Origin: DTU072 sp050309775
GTDB taxonomy: Bacteria; Bacillota; Clostridia; Christensenellales; DTU072
DNA length: 64,000 nucleotides
NCBI GenBank assembly: GCA_050309775.1
Contig: JBNRMV010000017.1
Coordinates: 1-64,000 of the forward strand
Direction of reading: 5' to 3'
How positions within the stretch are numbered: the stretch's first letter is position 1; each line of letters starts with the position of its first letter. Position numbers and translations under genes: made by a program. The notes under the pieces were generated by a model. It saw only the letters and a program-made list of their open reading frames with translations, searched no databases and had not been told where the DNA came from. Below, one piece after another: positions 1-7,512 of this stretch.

Positions 1-38
1 TCAGCAGGTTGATGGTTCGATTCCATTAGCCAGCTCCA
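1..38 (+). tRNA. tRNA-Thr, 3' part only (cut by window edge)
   Basis: The first 38 bases hold the end of the anticodon arm, a variable loop, a T arm with GGTTCGATTCC, the acceptor strand AGCCAGC, discriminator T and an encoded CCA at 36-38. The anticodon is outside the window. Threonine is inferred because the visible part (ATCAGCAGGTT, acceptor AGCCAGC-TCCA) resembles Firmicute tRNA-Thr(TGT). Only 3 bases separate it from the next tRNA, so both are probably cut from one transcript. Confidence 0.7.
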
Positions 39-41
39 TTT

Positions 42-126
42 GGAAGGATTCCCGAGTGGCTAAAGGGAGCAGACTGTAAATCTGCCGTCAGTGACTTCGA
101 TGGTTCGAATCCATCTCCTTCCACCA
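42..126 (+). tRNA. tRNA-Tyr (anticodon GTA)
   Basis: This is a complete class II tRNA of 85 nt with encoded CCA. The acceptor stem GGAAGGA pairs with TCCTTCC, the anticodon loop reads CTGTAAA (GTA anticodon), a long variable arm follows (CGTCAGTGACTTCG), and the T arm contains GGTTCGAATCC. The long variable arm with GTA identifies bacterial tRNA-Tyr. It lies directly downstream of the tRNA-Thr and is followed by a strong terminator. Confidence 0.95.
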
Positions 127-134
127 AACATATC

Positions 135-158
135 AAAACACCCCCTAAAGGGTGTTTT
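135..158 (+). terminator. Rho-independent terminator of the tRNA cluster
   Basis: AAAACACCC pairs with GGGTGTTTT around a short CCTAAA loop and is followed by a T run. It ends the tRNA-Thr/Tyr transcript. The A run on the left means it could also act, more weakly, on the opposite strand for the ATPase gene ending at 258. Confidence 0.85.
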
Positions 159-257
159 TTCATTTTGGTTAGAAACTCTGGTATGCAACTGGTATTCCTA
201 TAATAAGTCGGAGGGGCTTACAAAGTCATTATTCTCTTTTATCTTGGCTTATTAGCT

Positions 258-1313
258 TTAATCGGATATATAATTATTAAATACTTCCTCCGCATCTATT
301 GAAGAAAAGACATTATAGATTTCTTTCAATTGTCTGTCAATTTTGTGCATGGTATTCAGATATGCCGTGGCTATACTTATGTTACAACCGTAACGAGCGG
401 TGATTTCGGAAAGCTCGGCGCGGTACTTCTCATCGGTGTTTGAATTTATGGCAAGGGCATAAATGTCGACGATTTCGTCCTCCGCTCTGTCGGGGAAGTG
501 TTCATGCGGGGCCGTTGAATCAAAGATGCAAACAGACAGTTCGGGGGCTATTATCATATCCATGCTATTTGAGTCAAAGCCGCAATGGTACATTTCAATG
601 TCATAGCCGCAGTTAATGCCGAATTTGGCAATTTTTTTCATCATGGTTGATTTGCCGCTGCCCGGTCTGCCTTTTATGAAATACCTTTTTTTGATATTTT
701 TTGTAATATCCTGAATAAAATCCTTTGCTCCTTCGGGAGTTGCGGCGCCTAAAAAACGGTCATATATTGACGCGTCTTTCTCCGCAATGCCGTTTCCGAA
801 CATTTTTTGACACATTTGCGCCGCCAGCGCCTCCATCTTATCAAAATTCAAATTGCCGATATAGATTTTTTCCCATTCGTCATGAATACGCAAGCCTCGC
901 GCAAAGAAAAGAAAAGCCGATTGCAGGCATGCCTGACGATTTTGATAGAGTTCAAGCAATTCATTTTGATATTTTTTATACAGCCTTTCGTCCTTATATT
1001 TATCTAAGTTCAGAACCTGAGTTTTGTCATCAATATAATGCGGCAAAAAGCCCGGATTTATATTAAAAACAACGGCTTCCTTGGTGGTTTTGTTTATGAA
1101 AGATTCATACGGGAAGTTCATAAACGGATTATGAACATACTCCAAATTGTAGTCTGGTTTGTCCCAAAACTGCAAAATATACTTATTCAGCGGAGTATAA
1201 TTCGCCTCGCCGGTCACATAGAGGACTTTATTTATGTTGTCAAGGTTGTTTTGTAAATATGATACATATCCGTTTGCGGTAATGCCCGAAGTATAATAGT
1301 TTATTAAGCCCAT
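258..1313 (-). CDS. P-loop ATPase of the PRK06851 type, function unknown
   Basis: The product is a 351-residue cytoplasmic protein with a Walker A motif GRPGSGKS at residues 215-222 and hydrophobic beta strands around it, as in nucleotide-kinase-like P-loop ATPases. The arrangement, an N-terminal Rossmann-like half without a P-loop and a C-terminal half with one, resembles the PRK06851 family of Firmicutes, whose cellular role is not established to my knowledge. A good ribosome site (GGAGGC) sits just upstream of the ATG. It is a single gene, divergent from the ylxM-ffh operon and convergent with the tRNA cluster. Kinase-like activity is only a fold-based guess. Confidence 0.7.
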   Translation of the reverse strand: MGLINYYTSGITANGYVSYLQNNLDNINKVLYVTGEANYTPLNKYILQFWDKPDYNLEYVHNPFMNFPYESFINKTTKEAVVFNINPGFLPHYIDDKTQVLNLDKYKDERLYKKYQNELLELYQNRQACLQSAFLFFARGLRIHDEWEKIYIGNLNFDKMEALAAQMCQKMFGNGIAEKDASIYDRFLGAATPEGAKDFIQDITKNIKKRYFIKGRPGSGKSTMMKKIAKFGINCGYDIEMYHCGFDSNSMDMIIAPELSVCIFDSTAPHEHFPDRAEDEIVDIYALAINSNTDEKYRAELSEITARYGCNISIATAYLNTMHKIDRQLKEIYNVFSSIDAEEVFNNYISD

Positions 1314-1370
1314 AAGCCTCCAAAAATATAATAATATGGATTAGTATATGCTTAAAGCGGTAAAAATGTT

Positions 1371-1440
1371 ATTTGAGCAATTAAAAAAACTGTCTTTAAT
1401 TAAACAGTTGTTAATATGAGATTTTTCTGCTTGCTCAAAT
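1371..1440. repeat. Perfect 10-bp inverted repeat with an inner hairpin in the divergent intergenic region
   Basis: ATTTGAGCAA (1371-1380) and TTGCTCAAAT (1431-1440) are exact reverse complements. Between them AACTGT (1388-1393) pairs with ACAGTT (1404-1409). The structure lies between the divergent ATPase gene and the ylxM promoter. It could be an operator pair or an RNA fold in the leader of the minus-strand gene; nothing in the sequence decides which. Confidence 0.5.
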
Positions 1441-1496
1441 GAAATAGGTATCGTAACGGTGCAGAAATATTTTATTATATTACCATAATTTTTTTC

Positions 1497-1525
1497 TTGA
1501 CAAAACTTGTTTTATATGGGAAAAT
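1497..1525 (+). promoter_or_regulatory. Probable promoter of ylxM-ffh operon
   Basis: A perfect -35 box TTGACA (1497-1502) is followed after 17 bases by a weak -10 GAAAAT (1520-1525). It lies about 75 bases upstream of the ylxM start. The -10 match is only four of six, so confidence is moderate. Confidence 0.5.
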
Positions 1526-1599
1526 AACTGCTGTAAAGGTTTTCTGTTTACACCGGTATGCCAACTGTTGAAGTTGCGACATATTTACAAAGAGGTAAA

Positions 1600-1920
1600 A
1601 TGAAGAATCTGGAAATAAGCGTACTAAATGACTATTACGGCGGTTTATTAAACGCGCATCAATCGGAAATAATGCGATTGTATTATGACTGTGACATGTC
1701 GCTTGCGGAAATAGCAGACGAAACAGGCATAACCCGTCAAGGAGTCAGGGAAGTGCTTGTAAGAAGCACAAAACGCCTTGAAGAGTACGAACAAAAACTT
1801 GGACTGATAAACAAAATAAAAGGCGTTGCCGAAAGACTGCAAGCCATAATCGGAAGTACGGACGAGGGTCAGCACAAGGAAGAGCTGAAAAAACTGTTAA
1901 AAAGCATAAAGGAGATATAA
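1600..1920 (+). CDS. ylxM: YlxM/p13-like helix-turn-helix protein associated with SRP
   Basis: This 106-residue protein has the sigma-70 region-4-like helix-turn-helix typical of YlxM: the stretch around LAEIADETGITRQGV is the recognition helix unit. YlxM modulates the signal recognition particle in Gram-positive bacteria and is almost always encoded just before ffh, as here (3 bases between stop and the ffh ATG). An upstream in-frame ATG at 1558 exists, but the start at 1600 is preferred. It has AGAGGT five bases upstream, and family members begin at this point (MKNLEIS..., then LNDYYG). Expression is probably coupled to ffh. Confidence 0.88.
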   Translation: MKNLEISVLNDYYGGLLNAHQSEIMRLYYDCDMSLAEIADETGITRQGVREVLVRSTKRLEEYEQKLGLINKIKGVAERLQAIIGSTDEGQHKEELKKLLKSIKEI

Positions 1921-1923
1921 AGC

Positions 1924-3240
1924 ATGTTTGGAAGCCTCAGCGAAAAGATAAATCACGCTTTCTCAAAGCTAAAGAACAGGGGCGCTTTGAGCGAACTTGA
2001 AGTCAAGAACGCTTTGCGCGATGTCAGAGTGGCGTTGCTTGAAGCCGATGTAAATTTTCTTGTCGCAAAGTCTTTCATAAACGCTGTTTCCGCACGCGCT
2101 ACCGGCGAGGATATCCTGAAGGGGCTTGACCCGTCTCAACAAGTAATAAAGATAGTAAATGAGGAGCTCATAAGACTTATGGGCTCGACTCACAGCAAAC
2201 TGGAGGTCAGCGACAAGCCGCCGACAGTCATAATGATGTGCGGACTTCAGGGCGCAGGCAAAACGACTATGTGCGGAAAGCTGGCGCTGTACCTAAAAAA
2301 ACAAGGCAAAAAGGTGTTGCTGGTGGCAGCCGACATATACCGTCCGGCAGCCATAAAACAGTTGCAAATAGTCGGCGAAAAGGCAGAAACTCCCGTATTT
2401 GAGATGGGACAGAAAAACCCCGTAAAAATAGCCCAAGAGGGCATTGAGTATGCCAAAAAGCAAGGTTTGGATACCGTTATTATAGATACCGCAGGCAGGC
2501 TGCACATTGACGAAACGCTGATGGAAGAGCTGCACAGCATAAAGGCAAAAGTCAATCCGAAAGAAATTTTGCTTGTCGTTGACGCTATGCTTGGACAAGA
2601 CTCTGTCAATGTGGCATCTAATTTTAATCAAAAGTTGGATATATCCGGTGTCATTTTGACAAAACTTGACGGCGACACTAGAGGCGGCGCAGCGCTGTCA
2701 ATAAAAGCGCTGCTGAACAAACCGATAAAGTTCTGCGGCATTGGCGAGAAACTAACCGATTTGGAGGCTTTTCACCCTGACAGAATGGCAAGCCGCATTC
2801 TGGGCATGGGCGATGTGCTTACGCTTATTGAGCGCGCGCAGCAAGCCATTACCGAAGACGACGCAAAAAGGCTGGCAAAGAAAATAAAAGAACGCAGTTT
2901 TGACCTTGAAGACTATATGAATCAGCTTGCAAGCATGAAAAAAATGGGAAATCTTACCGACATGATGGGTATGATTCCCGGACTATCAAACAAACTCAAG
3001 GGCGCTGACCTCAATGTCGACGAGAAACAAATCGATAAGACCCGTGCAATTATTCAATCCATGACCCCGAAAGAGAGAGCCAACCCCGACATTTTGAACG
3101 GCTCAAGGCGCAAAAGAATAGCAAAGGGCAGCGGAACTACCGTTCAGGAAGTAAACAGACTTATGAACCAGTTCAACCAAACTAAGGATATGATGAAGAT
3201 GTTTTCTTCCGGCAGGAAGAAGCTACCTTTTAATATATAA
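1924..3240 (+). CDS. ffh: Signal recognition particle GTPase Ffh (SRP54)
   Basis: The 438-residue GTPase binds signal sequences of nascent membrane proteins and delivers ribosomes to FtsY. The N-terminal four-helix N domain (about 1-90) is followed by the G domain with GLQGAGKTT at 107-115, DTAGR near 190 and TKLDGDTRGG near 246. The methionine-rich M domain begins around residue 300 and contains MGMIPG and the RNA-binding helix with GSRRKRIAKGSG. Length is normal. It is the second gene of the ylxM-ffh-rpsP cluster. Confidence 0.98.
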   Translation: MFGSLSEKINHAFSKLKNRGALSELEVKNALRDVRVALLEADVNFLVAKSFINAVSARATGEDILKGLDPSQQVIKIVNEELIRLMGSTHSKLEVSDKPPTVIMMCGLQGAGKTTMCGKLALYLKKQGKKVLLVAADIYRPAAIKQLQIVGEKAETPVFEMGQKNPVKIAQEGIEYAKKQGLDTVIIDTAGRLHIDETLMEELHSIKAKVNPKEILLVVDAMLGQDSVNVASNFNQKLDISGVILTKLDGDTRGGAALSIKALLNKPIKFCGIGEKLTDLEAFHPDRMASRILGMGDVLTLIERAQQAITEDDAKRLAKKIKERSFDLEDYMNQLASMKKMGNLTDMMGMIPGLSNKLKGADLNVDEKQIDKTRAIIQSMTPKERANPDILNGSRRKRIAKGSGTTVQEVNRLMNQFNQTKDMMKMFSSGRKKLPFNI

Positions 3241-3272
3241 AAAACAATATACATTTTGGAGGACAAAAACAA

Positions 3273-3530
3273 ATGGCAGTAAAAATCAGATTGACAAGAA
3301 TGGGAGCAAAAAAAGCGCCTTTTTATCGCATCGTAGCTACGGATTCGCATAAGGCTAGGGACGGACAATATATCGAGCAAATCGGTTATTACAATCCCAC
3401 CAAAGAGCCGGTAGAGCTGAAAATTGATGCAGAAATAGCAAAAAAATGGCTGGCAGTCGGCGCACAACCCACCGAGACGGTAAAGTCCCTTTTTGTAAGA
3501 GAAGGAATCCTTGCCAGAAAGGAAAAATAG
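3273..3530 (+). CDS. rpsP: 30S ribosomal protein bS16
   Basis: This 85-residue basic protein begins MAVKIRLTRMGAKKAPFYRI, the hallmark N-terminus of bS16, which is needed for assembly of the 30S 5' domain. GGAGG (3258-3262) precedes the ATG. It is followed by khpA after one base, so the two are translated from one message. Length and position after ffh are typical for Firmicutes. Confidence 0.98.
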   Translation: MAVKIRLTRMGAKKAPFYRIVATDSHKARDGQYIEQIGYYNPTKEPVELKIDAEIAKKWLAVGAQPTETVKSLFVREGILARKEK

Positions 3531-3531
3531 C

Positions 3532-3762
3532 ATGAGAGAGCTAGTAGAATATTTAGTAAAACAGTTCGCTGACGAGGAACATTTTGAAATCCTTATGTTA
3601 GAGGACGGCGACAGCGTGGAGTTCAAGGTGCTTGTAGACAAAGACCATATCGCAAAGGTTATCGGCAAGGGCGGCAAGACCTCAAGAGCCATTCGTTCTT
3701 TAGTCAGAGCGGCATCGATGAACTTGGACAAGAGCTACTCCGTCTATATTCAGGAGAGATAA
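3532..3762 (+). CDS. khpA: KhpA, KH-domain RNA-binding protein (YlqC)
   Basis: The 76-residue protein is essentially one KH domain with the GKGGK RNA-contact loop (KVIGKGGKTSRAIRSLV). KhpA pairs with KhpB (not in the window) and influences cell division and small-RNA biology in Gram-positives. The ATG at 3532 follows AGAAAGGA. A longer frame exists upstream from a TTG inside rpsP, but it lacks family similarity. The order rpsP-khpA-rimM-trmD is the usual one. Confidence 0.93.
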   Translation: MRELVEYLVKQFADEEHFEILMLEDGDSVEFKVLVDKDHIAKVIGKGGKTSRAIRSLVRAASMNLDKSYSVYIQER

Positions 3763-3763
3763 A

Positions 3764-4252
3764 GTGCTTATCGGAAAAATAACAAGACCTCACGGCGTAA
3801 GGGGCGGAGTAAAGGTTGAATCCTTTATGGACACCCCCTACGCTTTTTGTGCAATAAAAGAAGTTGAAATAAACGGCGTTTTTTATAAAGTTGAGCGAGT
3901 GCAGGCAGGAGCGCCTTTGATACTGAAACTTGCCGGCATAAATTCAATTGAAGACGCCGAAAAACTGCGCAATCAGCAGATTTTTATCAACAAAGAAGAC
4001 GCGCCGCCGCCTGACGAGGACAGATATTATATTGAGGATTTGTTGGGCTGCGAAGTGCTGCTTGACGCAAAGAGTATAGGCAAGTTGTCGGACATTTTGC
4101 AATACGGCAGCGCCGATATTTATTGCATAAAGGGCGAAAAGAACATAATGTTCCCTTATGTAGGCGATGTTATAGAAAAAATTGACATCGAAAAGAAAGA
4201 AATTGTTTTGAATTCTGAGGAGTTCAAAAAGGTAGCAGTCTATGAAGATTAG
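3764..4252 (+). CDS. rimM: 16S rRNA processing factor RimM
   Basis: This 162-residue protein starts at GTG after CAGGAGAG. The N-terminal RimM barrel begins LIGKITRPHGVRGGVKVE, the diagnostic GxxxxxHGxxGxxxV pattern, and the C-terminal PRC-barrel follows DRYYIEDLLGCEV. RimM helps mature the 30S head and acts near ribosomal protein S19. Its end overlaps trmD by 11 bases, so translation is coupled. Confidence 0.95.
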   Translation: MLIGKITRPHGVRGGVKVESFMDTPYAFCAIKEVEINGVFYKVERVQAGAPLILKLAGINSIEDAEKLRNQQIFINKEDAPPPDEDRYYIEDLLGCEVLLDAKSIGKLSDILQYGSADIYCIKGEKNIMFPYVGDVIEKIDIEKKEIVLNSEEFKKVAVYED

Positions 4253-4913
4253 CGTGCTGACACTCTTTCCCGAGGTGTATGAATGTTTGAAAAGCGGCAT
4301 TTTGGGCAGGGCTATCGAAAACCGACTGATAGATATTGATATAAAAAACATTCGGGATTATTCAGAGGATAAACACAAAAAATGTGATGATTATCCTTTT
4401 GGCGGCGGAGCCGGAATGGTCATGACTCCGCAGCCTTTGCATGACGCCATAATAGCCGCCGACCCTGAACATACGGCAAAAAGAATTTATTTAAGCCCCA
4501 AAGGCAAGACTCTTAATCAGAAGATTGTAACAGAACTTGCAGAGTGTCCGAACATTTTGTTGTTGAGCGGCAGTTATGAGGGAATAGACCAACGCATAAT
4601 TGACCTTGACATTGATATGGAGCTTTCAATAGGCGACTATGTGTTGACAAGCGGCGATTTTGCCGCACTTGTCACCATAAACGCCGTATCAAGGTACATT
4701 GAAGGCGTGCTGGGCAGTAATGAATCGACCGATGAGGAGAGTTTTTCCGCAGGACTGCTGGAGTATCCGCAATATACCCGTCCGCAAAACTTTCTGGGAC
4801 AAGAAGTTCCGCCGGTATTGTTGAGCGGAAATCATGCCGAAATAAAGAAATGGAGGACGGAAAAAAGCCGAGAAATAACCGCAAAAAACCGTCCGGACTT
4901 ATTGGAGGACTAA
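4242..4913 (+). CDS. trmD: tRNA (guanine-N1-)-methyltransferase, m1G37
   Basis: The 223-residue SPOUT methyltransferase modifies G37 of tRNAs to prevent +1 frameshifting. It begins MKISVLTLFPEVYE and has GGGAGMVM, LLSGSYEGIDQRI and the knot segment SIGDYVLTSGD that binds S-adenosylmethionine. It is slightly shorter than the usual 240 or so residues at the C-terminus, which keeps the substrate helix ending RPDLL. It overlaps rimM, and rbgA starts at the next base after its stop. Confidence 0.96.
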   Translation: MKISVLTLFPEVYECLKSGILGRAIENRLIDIDIKNIRDYSEDKHKKCDDYPFGGGAGMVMTPQPLHDAIIAADPEHTAKRIYLSPKGKTLNQKIVTELAECPNILLLSGSYEGIDQRIIDLDIDMELSIGDYVLTSGDFAALVTINAVSRYIEGVLGSNESTDEESFSAGLLEYPQYTRPQNFLGQEVPPVLLSGNHAEIKKWRTEKSREITAKNRPDLLED

Positions 4914-5753
4914 ATGCATATACACTGGTTCCCGGGTCATATGACCAAAGCAATACGAATGATGCAAAAAGAAATGTCGGTTGTCGACAGCATCATTTAT
5001 GTGCTGGATGCCAGAGCGCCGCTTTCTTCAATCAATCCGAAATTTGACGAGATAATAAATCAAAAACCAATACTATATATACTCAACAAAGCCGATATGG
5101 TACCCAAGACTGAAATTTTGAAATGGCAACAGCTCTTTGAAAAAGAGGGCAAAATGTGCTTGATGACTGACAGCACGCAAAAAGGCGGCTCAAAAAAGAT
5201 TGTTGAAAGCCTTGTCAAAATAAACTCTGATATGCTGGAGAGATACAAGAGCAGGGGTATTTCAAAATCTATCAGAGCTATGGTTATAGGCGTGCCCAAT
5301 TGCGGCAAAAGCACTTTAATAAACAGCCTTGTTGCCAAGAACAAAACCGTCACCGGCAATAAACCGGGAGTTACGAGGGGCAAGCAGTGGGTGTCTATTG
5401 ATAGGTATATCGACTTGCTGGATACGCCGGGAACGCTTTATCCCGACTTTGAAGACCAGCACAAGGCAAGAAATTTGGCTTTTATCGGCAGCATAAACGA
5501 CGATGTGCTGGACATTGTAGAACTGGCCGCCGAAATGCTGACTTTTCTCAATGAGAATTATCCCGAAGCACTTGCAGAAAGGTACAAACTTGAAAGTTTT
5601 TCGCAGGATATGGCGCAAAATTTAGAATTTATTGGCAGAAGACGAGGCTTGATTATCCGCGGCGGCGAGGTTGACATCGAAAAAACGGCAAAGGCAATCA
5701 TACAGGATTTCCGCAAACAAGCATTTGGCAAACTTATTTTGGAGAAAGTATGA
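4914..5753 (+). CDS. rbgA: Ribosome biogenesis GTPase RbgA (YlqF)
   Basis: This 279-residue circularly permuted GTPase has G4 (NKAD, 58-61) before G1 (GVPNCGKST, about 126-134) and G3 DTPG near 170. The N-terminus HWFPGHMTKA is typical. RbgA acts in a late step of 50S assembly, around the incorporation of L16, L27 and other proteins. GGAGGAC overlaps the trmD end. In most Firmicutes rplS lies between trmD and this gene; here it is absent and sits 2 kb downstream. The end overlaps rnhB by four bases. Confidence 0.96.
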   Translation: MHIHWFPGHMTKAIRMMQKEMSVVDSIIYVLDARAPLSSINPKFDEIINQKPILYILNKADMVPKTEILKWQQLFEKEGKMCLMTDSTQKGGSKKIVESLVKINSDMLERYKSRGISKSIRAMVIGVPNCGKSTLINSLVAKNKTVTGNKPGVTRGKQWVSIDRYIDLLDTPGTLYPDFEDQHKARNLAFIGSINDDVLDIVELAAEMLTFLNENYPEALAERYKLESFSQDMAQNLEFIGRRRGLIIRGGEVDIEKTAKAIIQDFRKQAFGKLILEKV

Positions 5754-6352
5754 AGATTGACCTTTTGAAATATGAAAAGGAGCTTTTCAAAAAGGGCTAT
5801 AACCTTATTTGCGGCATAGACGAGGCAGGCAGAGGGCCGCTTGCCGGTCCTGTTATGGTCGGCGCGGCAATTATGGATATGAATTACATAATACCCGAAG
5901 TCAACGATTCAAAACAACTTTGCGAAAAAACCCGTGAAAGACTTTATGACGAAGTGTTGGCGGCGGCAATTGGTTACAAAACAGTAGCCATTGATTGCCA
6001 GACAATTGACGAAATAAACATTCTCAACGCTACAAAACTGGGCATGCAGCAAGCGGCGGAAGGGCTTTTTCCTTTTCCTGATATATTGCTTGTCGATGCG
6101 GTGAAGTGTGATTTTTGCTGCCCTAGCATTTCTTTAATAAAAGGCGATGCGTTGAGCTATTCTATTGCGGCGGCGTCGATTCTTGCCAAGGTCGAAAGAG
6201 ATAGACAAATGAGGAAATATGCCGAGTTATATCCCGAATATGGGTTTGAGCAGCACAAAGGTTATGGCACAAAATTACATATTGAAATGCTGAAAAAATA
6301 TGGACCATGTCCAATACACCGAAAATCCTTTATTAAAAACTTTTTTGAATAA
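5750..6352 (+). CDS. rnhB: Ribonuclease HII
   Basis: The 200-residue enzyme cleaves the RNA strand at ribonucleotides embedded in DNA. CGIDEAGRGPLAGPV (21-35) supplies the first catalytic Asp-Glu (D24, E25), and the LLVDAVKCD segment and ASILAKVERDR follow as in the family. It starts with an ATGA overlap on rbgA. The position after rbgA is conserved. Confidence 0.95.
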   Translation: MKIDLLKYEKELFKKGYNLICGIDEAGRGPLAGPVMVGAAIMDMNYIIPEVNDSKQLCEKTRERLYDEVLAAAIGYKTVAIDCQTIDEINILNATKLGMQQAAEGLFPFPDILLVDAVKCDFCCPSISLIKGDALSYSIAAASILAKVERDRQMRKYAELYPEYGFEQHKGYGTKLHIEMLKKYGPCPIHRKSFIKNFFE

Positions 6353-6358
6353 TTATAT

Positions 6359-6715
6359 ATGGATAAATATGCTGAGGGGCAAAAGGCGGAAATTGCCGTA
6401 AGAGAATATTTGAAAAAGCAAGGCTTTGATATACTGGAAACCAATGTCGGCTACAAAAATGCCGGCGAGTTGGATATAATAGCAAAAGATGGCGGCGCGC
6501 TGGTCTTTGTCGAGGTGCGCTATCGCAGCTCTGACGGCTTCGGGCATCCTCTGGAAACGCTGACACGGACGAAACGGCGCAACATAGCCAGAGCCGCCGC
6601 CTGTTATATTTCCGAAAAAAAACCCAGATTTTCCGAAATCCGTTTTGATGTAGCCGCAGTAACCGACAAAGAAATCGAATATATAAAGAACGCTTTTTAT
6701 ACTGGCTGGAACTAG
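6359..6715 (+). CDS. YraN/UPF0102 family nuclease-like protein
   Basis: This 118-residue protein has the restriction-endonuclease-like core GELDIIAKDGGALVFVEV: E37, D39 and E52 occupy the usual acidic positions. The customary ExK is EVR here, which may affect catalysis. Family members are often next to rnhB, as here, and are suspected of roles in DNA processing, but the biochemical function is not settled. Six bases separate it from rnhB, with only a weak ribosome site. Confidence 0.88.
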   Translation: MDKYAEGQKAEIAVREYLKKQGFDILETNVGYKNAGELDIIAKDGGALVFVEVRYRSSDGFGHPLETLTRTKRRNIARAAACYISEKKPRFSEIRFDVAAVTDKEIEYIKNAFYTGWN

Positions 6716-6973
6716 AGAATAATATAATTATAGGGAACACAAAGAGGTTATCATTAAATTAATTTTAATTGCACAAAGGCTCAACCGTATAGATGTAAGC
6801 GTTATATTTTTTTCATAATTGGCAAGCGGCAGCGCCATAAATTGACTACATAATACGGCTCTAATGGTAGGAAAAAATGTTGAAACGAAAAAGGCTGACT
6901 CTGTTAAAAATAATAAATAGATTAGCGGTTTATAAATAAATTTGAATATTTATATTATTATTATTAAAATCGC
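6716..6973. other. Intergenic region upstream of rplS promoter
   Basis: This AT-rich stretch of about 260 bases between yraN and the rplS promoter shows no open frame with a ribosome site, no clear terminator and no recognisable RNA. It may simply be the scar of the rplS relocation. Confidence 0.4.
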
Positions 6974-7002
6974 TTGAAGATTTTTTAATATTTTGATATT
7001 AT
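6974..7002 (+). promoter_or_regulatory. Promoter of rplS
   Basis: TTGAAG (6974-6979), 17 bases, TATTAT (6997-7002). Transcription would begin near 7009, giving a leader of about 90 nt before rplS. This explains how rplS is expressed away from the trmD cluster. Confidence 0.75.
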
Positions 7003-7009
7003 AAGTAAG

Positions 7010-7100
7010 ACTTTGCAGCGGTCCTATACGGGAAGTACCCAAAGAGCGGTACAAAATTACGCCCCGCACGAACGCTGGCACACAGAATTGGAGGTAAGTC
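7010..7100 (+). ncRNA. Structured 5' leader of rplS, probable L19 autoregulatory leader
   Basis: The transcript from the predicted start is GC-rich compared with its surroundings and can fold into a multibranch shape. CAGCG (7016-7020) pairs with CGCTG (7072-7076), enclosing a small hairpin GGGAAGTACCC and a second stem GCGG/CCGC. It ends in GGAGGT just before the rplS ATG. Firmicute rplS genes are known to carry an L19 leader RNA; assignment to that family is an inference from position and foldability, not from a covariance match. Confidence 0.5.
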
Positions 7101-7448
7101 ATGAACATTATTGACATCGTAGAGCAAGAGGGTCTGAGAAAAGACCACCCACCGTTCAGAATTGGCGATACCGTAAAAGTATTCGTCAAGGTTGTTGAAG
7201 GCACAAGAGAAAGATTGCAGGCTTTTGAAGGGCTTGTAATTGCCAAAAAGAATGGCAGCATCAGAGAGACTTTTACCGTACGCAGACTGTCCTTTGGCGT
7301 CGGCGTCGAAAGAACATTTCCGCTTCACACCCCGAAGATTGACCATATCGAAATAGTCAAGAGCGGCAAAGTAAGAAGAGCAAAACTCTACTACATGAGA
7401 GGACGCACAGGCAAAGCGGCAAAACTTAAACAGAGAGAGTTTCACTAA
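7101..7448 (+). CDS. rplS: 50S ribosomal protein bL19
   Basis: This 115-residue protein sits at the 30S-50S interface (bridges B6/B8). The sequence matches bL19 throughout: FRIGDTVKVFVKVVEG, RERLQAFEGLVIAKK, FTVRRLSFGVGVERTFPLHTP as separate stretches, and the basic tail. A strong ribosome site (GGAGGTAAG) precedes ATG. It is displaced from its usual place between trmD and rbgA and has its own promoter and leader. Confidence 0.98.
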   Translation: MNIIDIVEQEGLRKDHPPFRIGDTVKVFVKVVEGTRERLQAFEGLVIAKKNGSIRETFTVRRLSFGVGVERTFPLHTPKIDHIEIVKSGKVRRAKLYYMRGRTGKAAKLKQREFH

Positions 7449-7466
7449 AAACAAAACATAGATGTC

Positions 7467-7492
7467 ACAACTATTCCGCAAGGAATAGTTGT
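7467..7492 (+). terminator. 11-bp perfect hairpin with GCAA tetraloop between rplS and next gene
   Basis: ACAACTATTCC (7467-7477), loop GCAA, GGAATAGTTGT (7482-7492). The stem is perfect and the loop is of the stable GNRA type, but there is no T run after it, so it may be an attenuator, an RNA-processing or stabilising hairpin rather than a full terminator. It lies only 20 bases before the following ATG. Confidence 0.55.
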
Positions 7493-7512
7493 ATGTCTAT
7501 AAAGGGGCTGCA

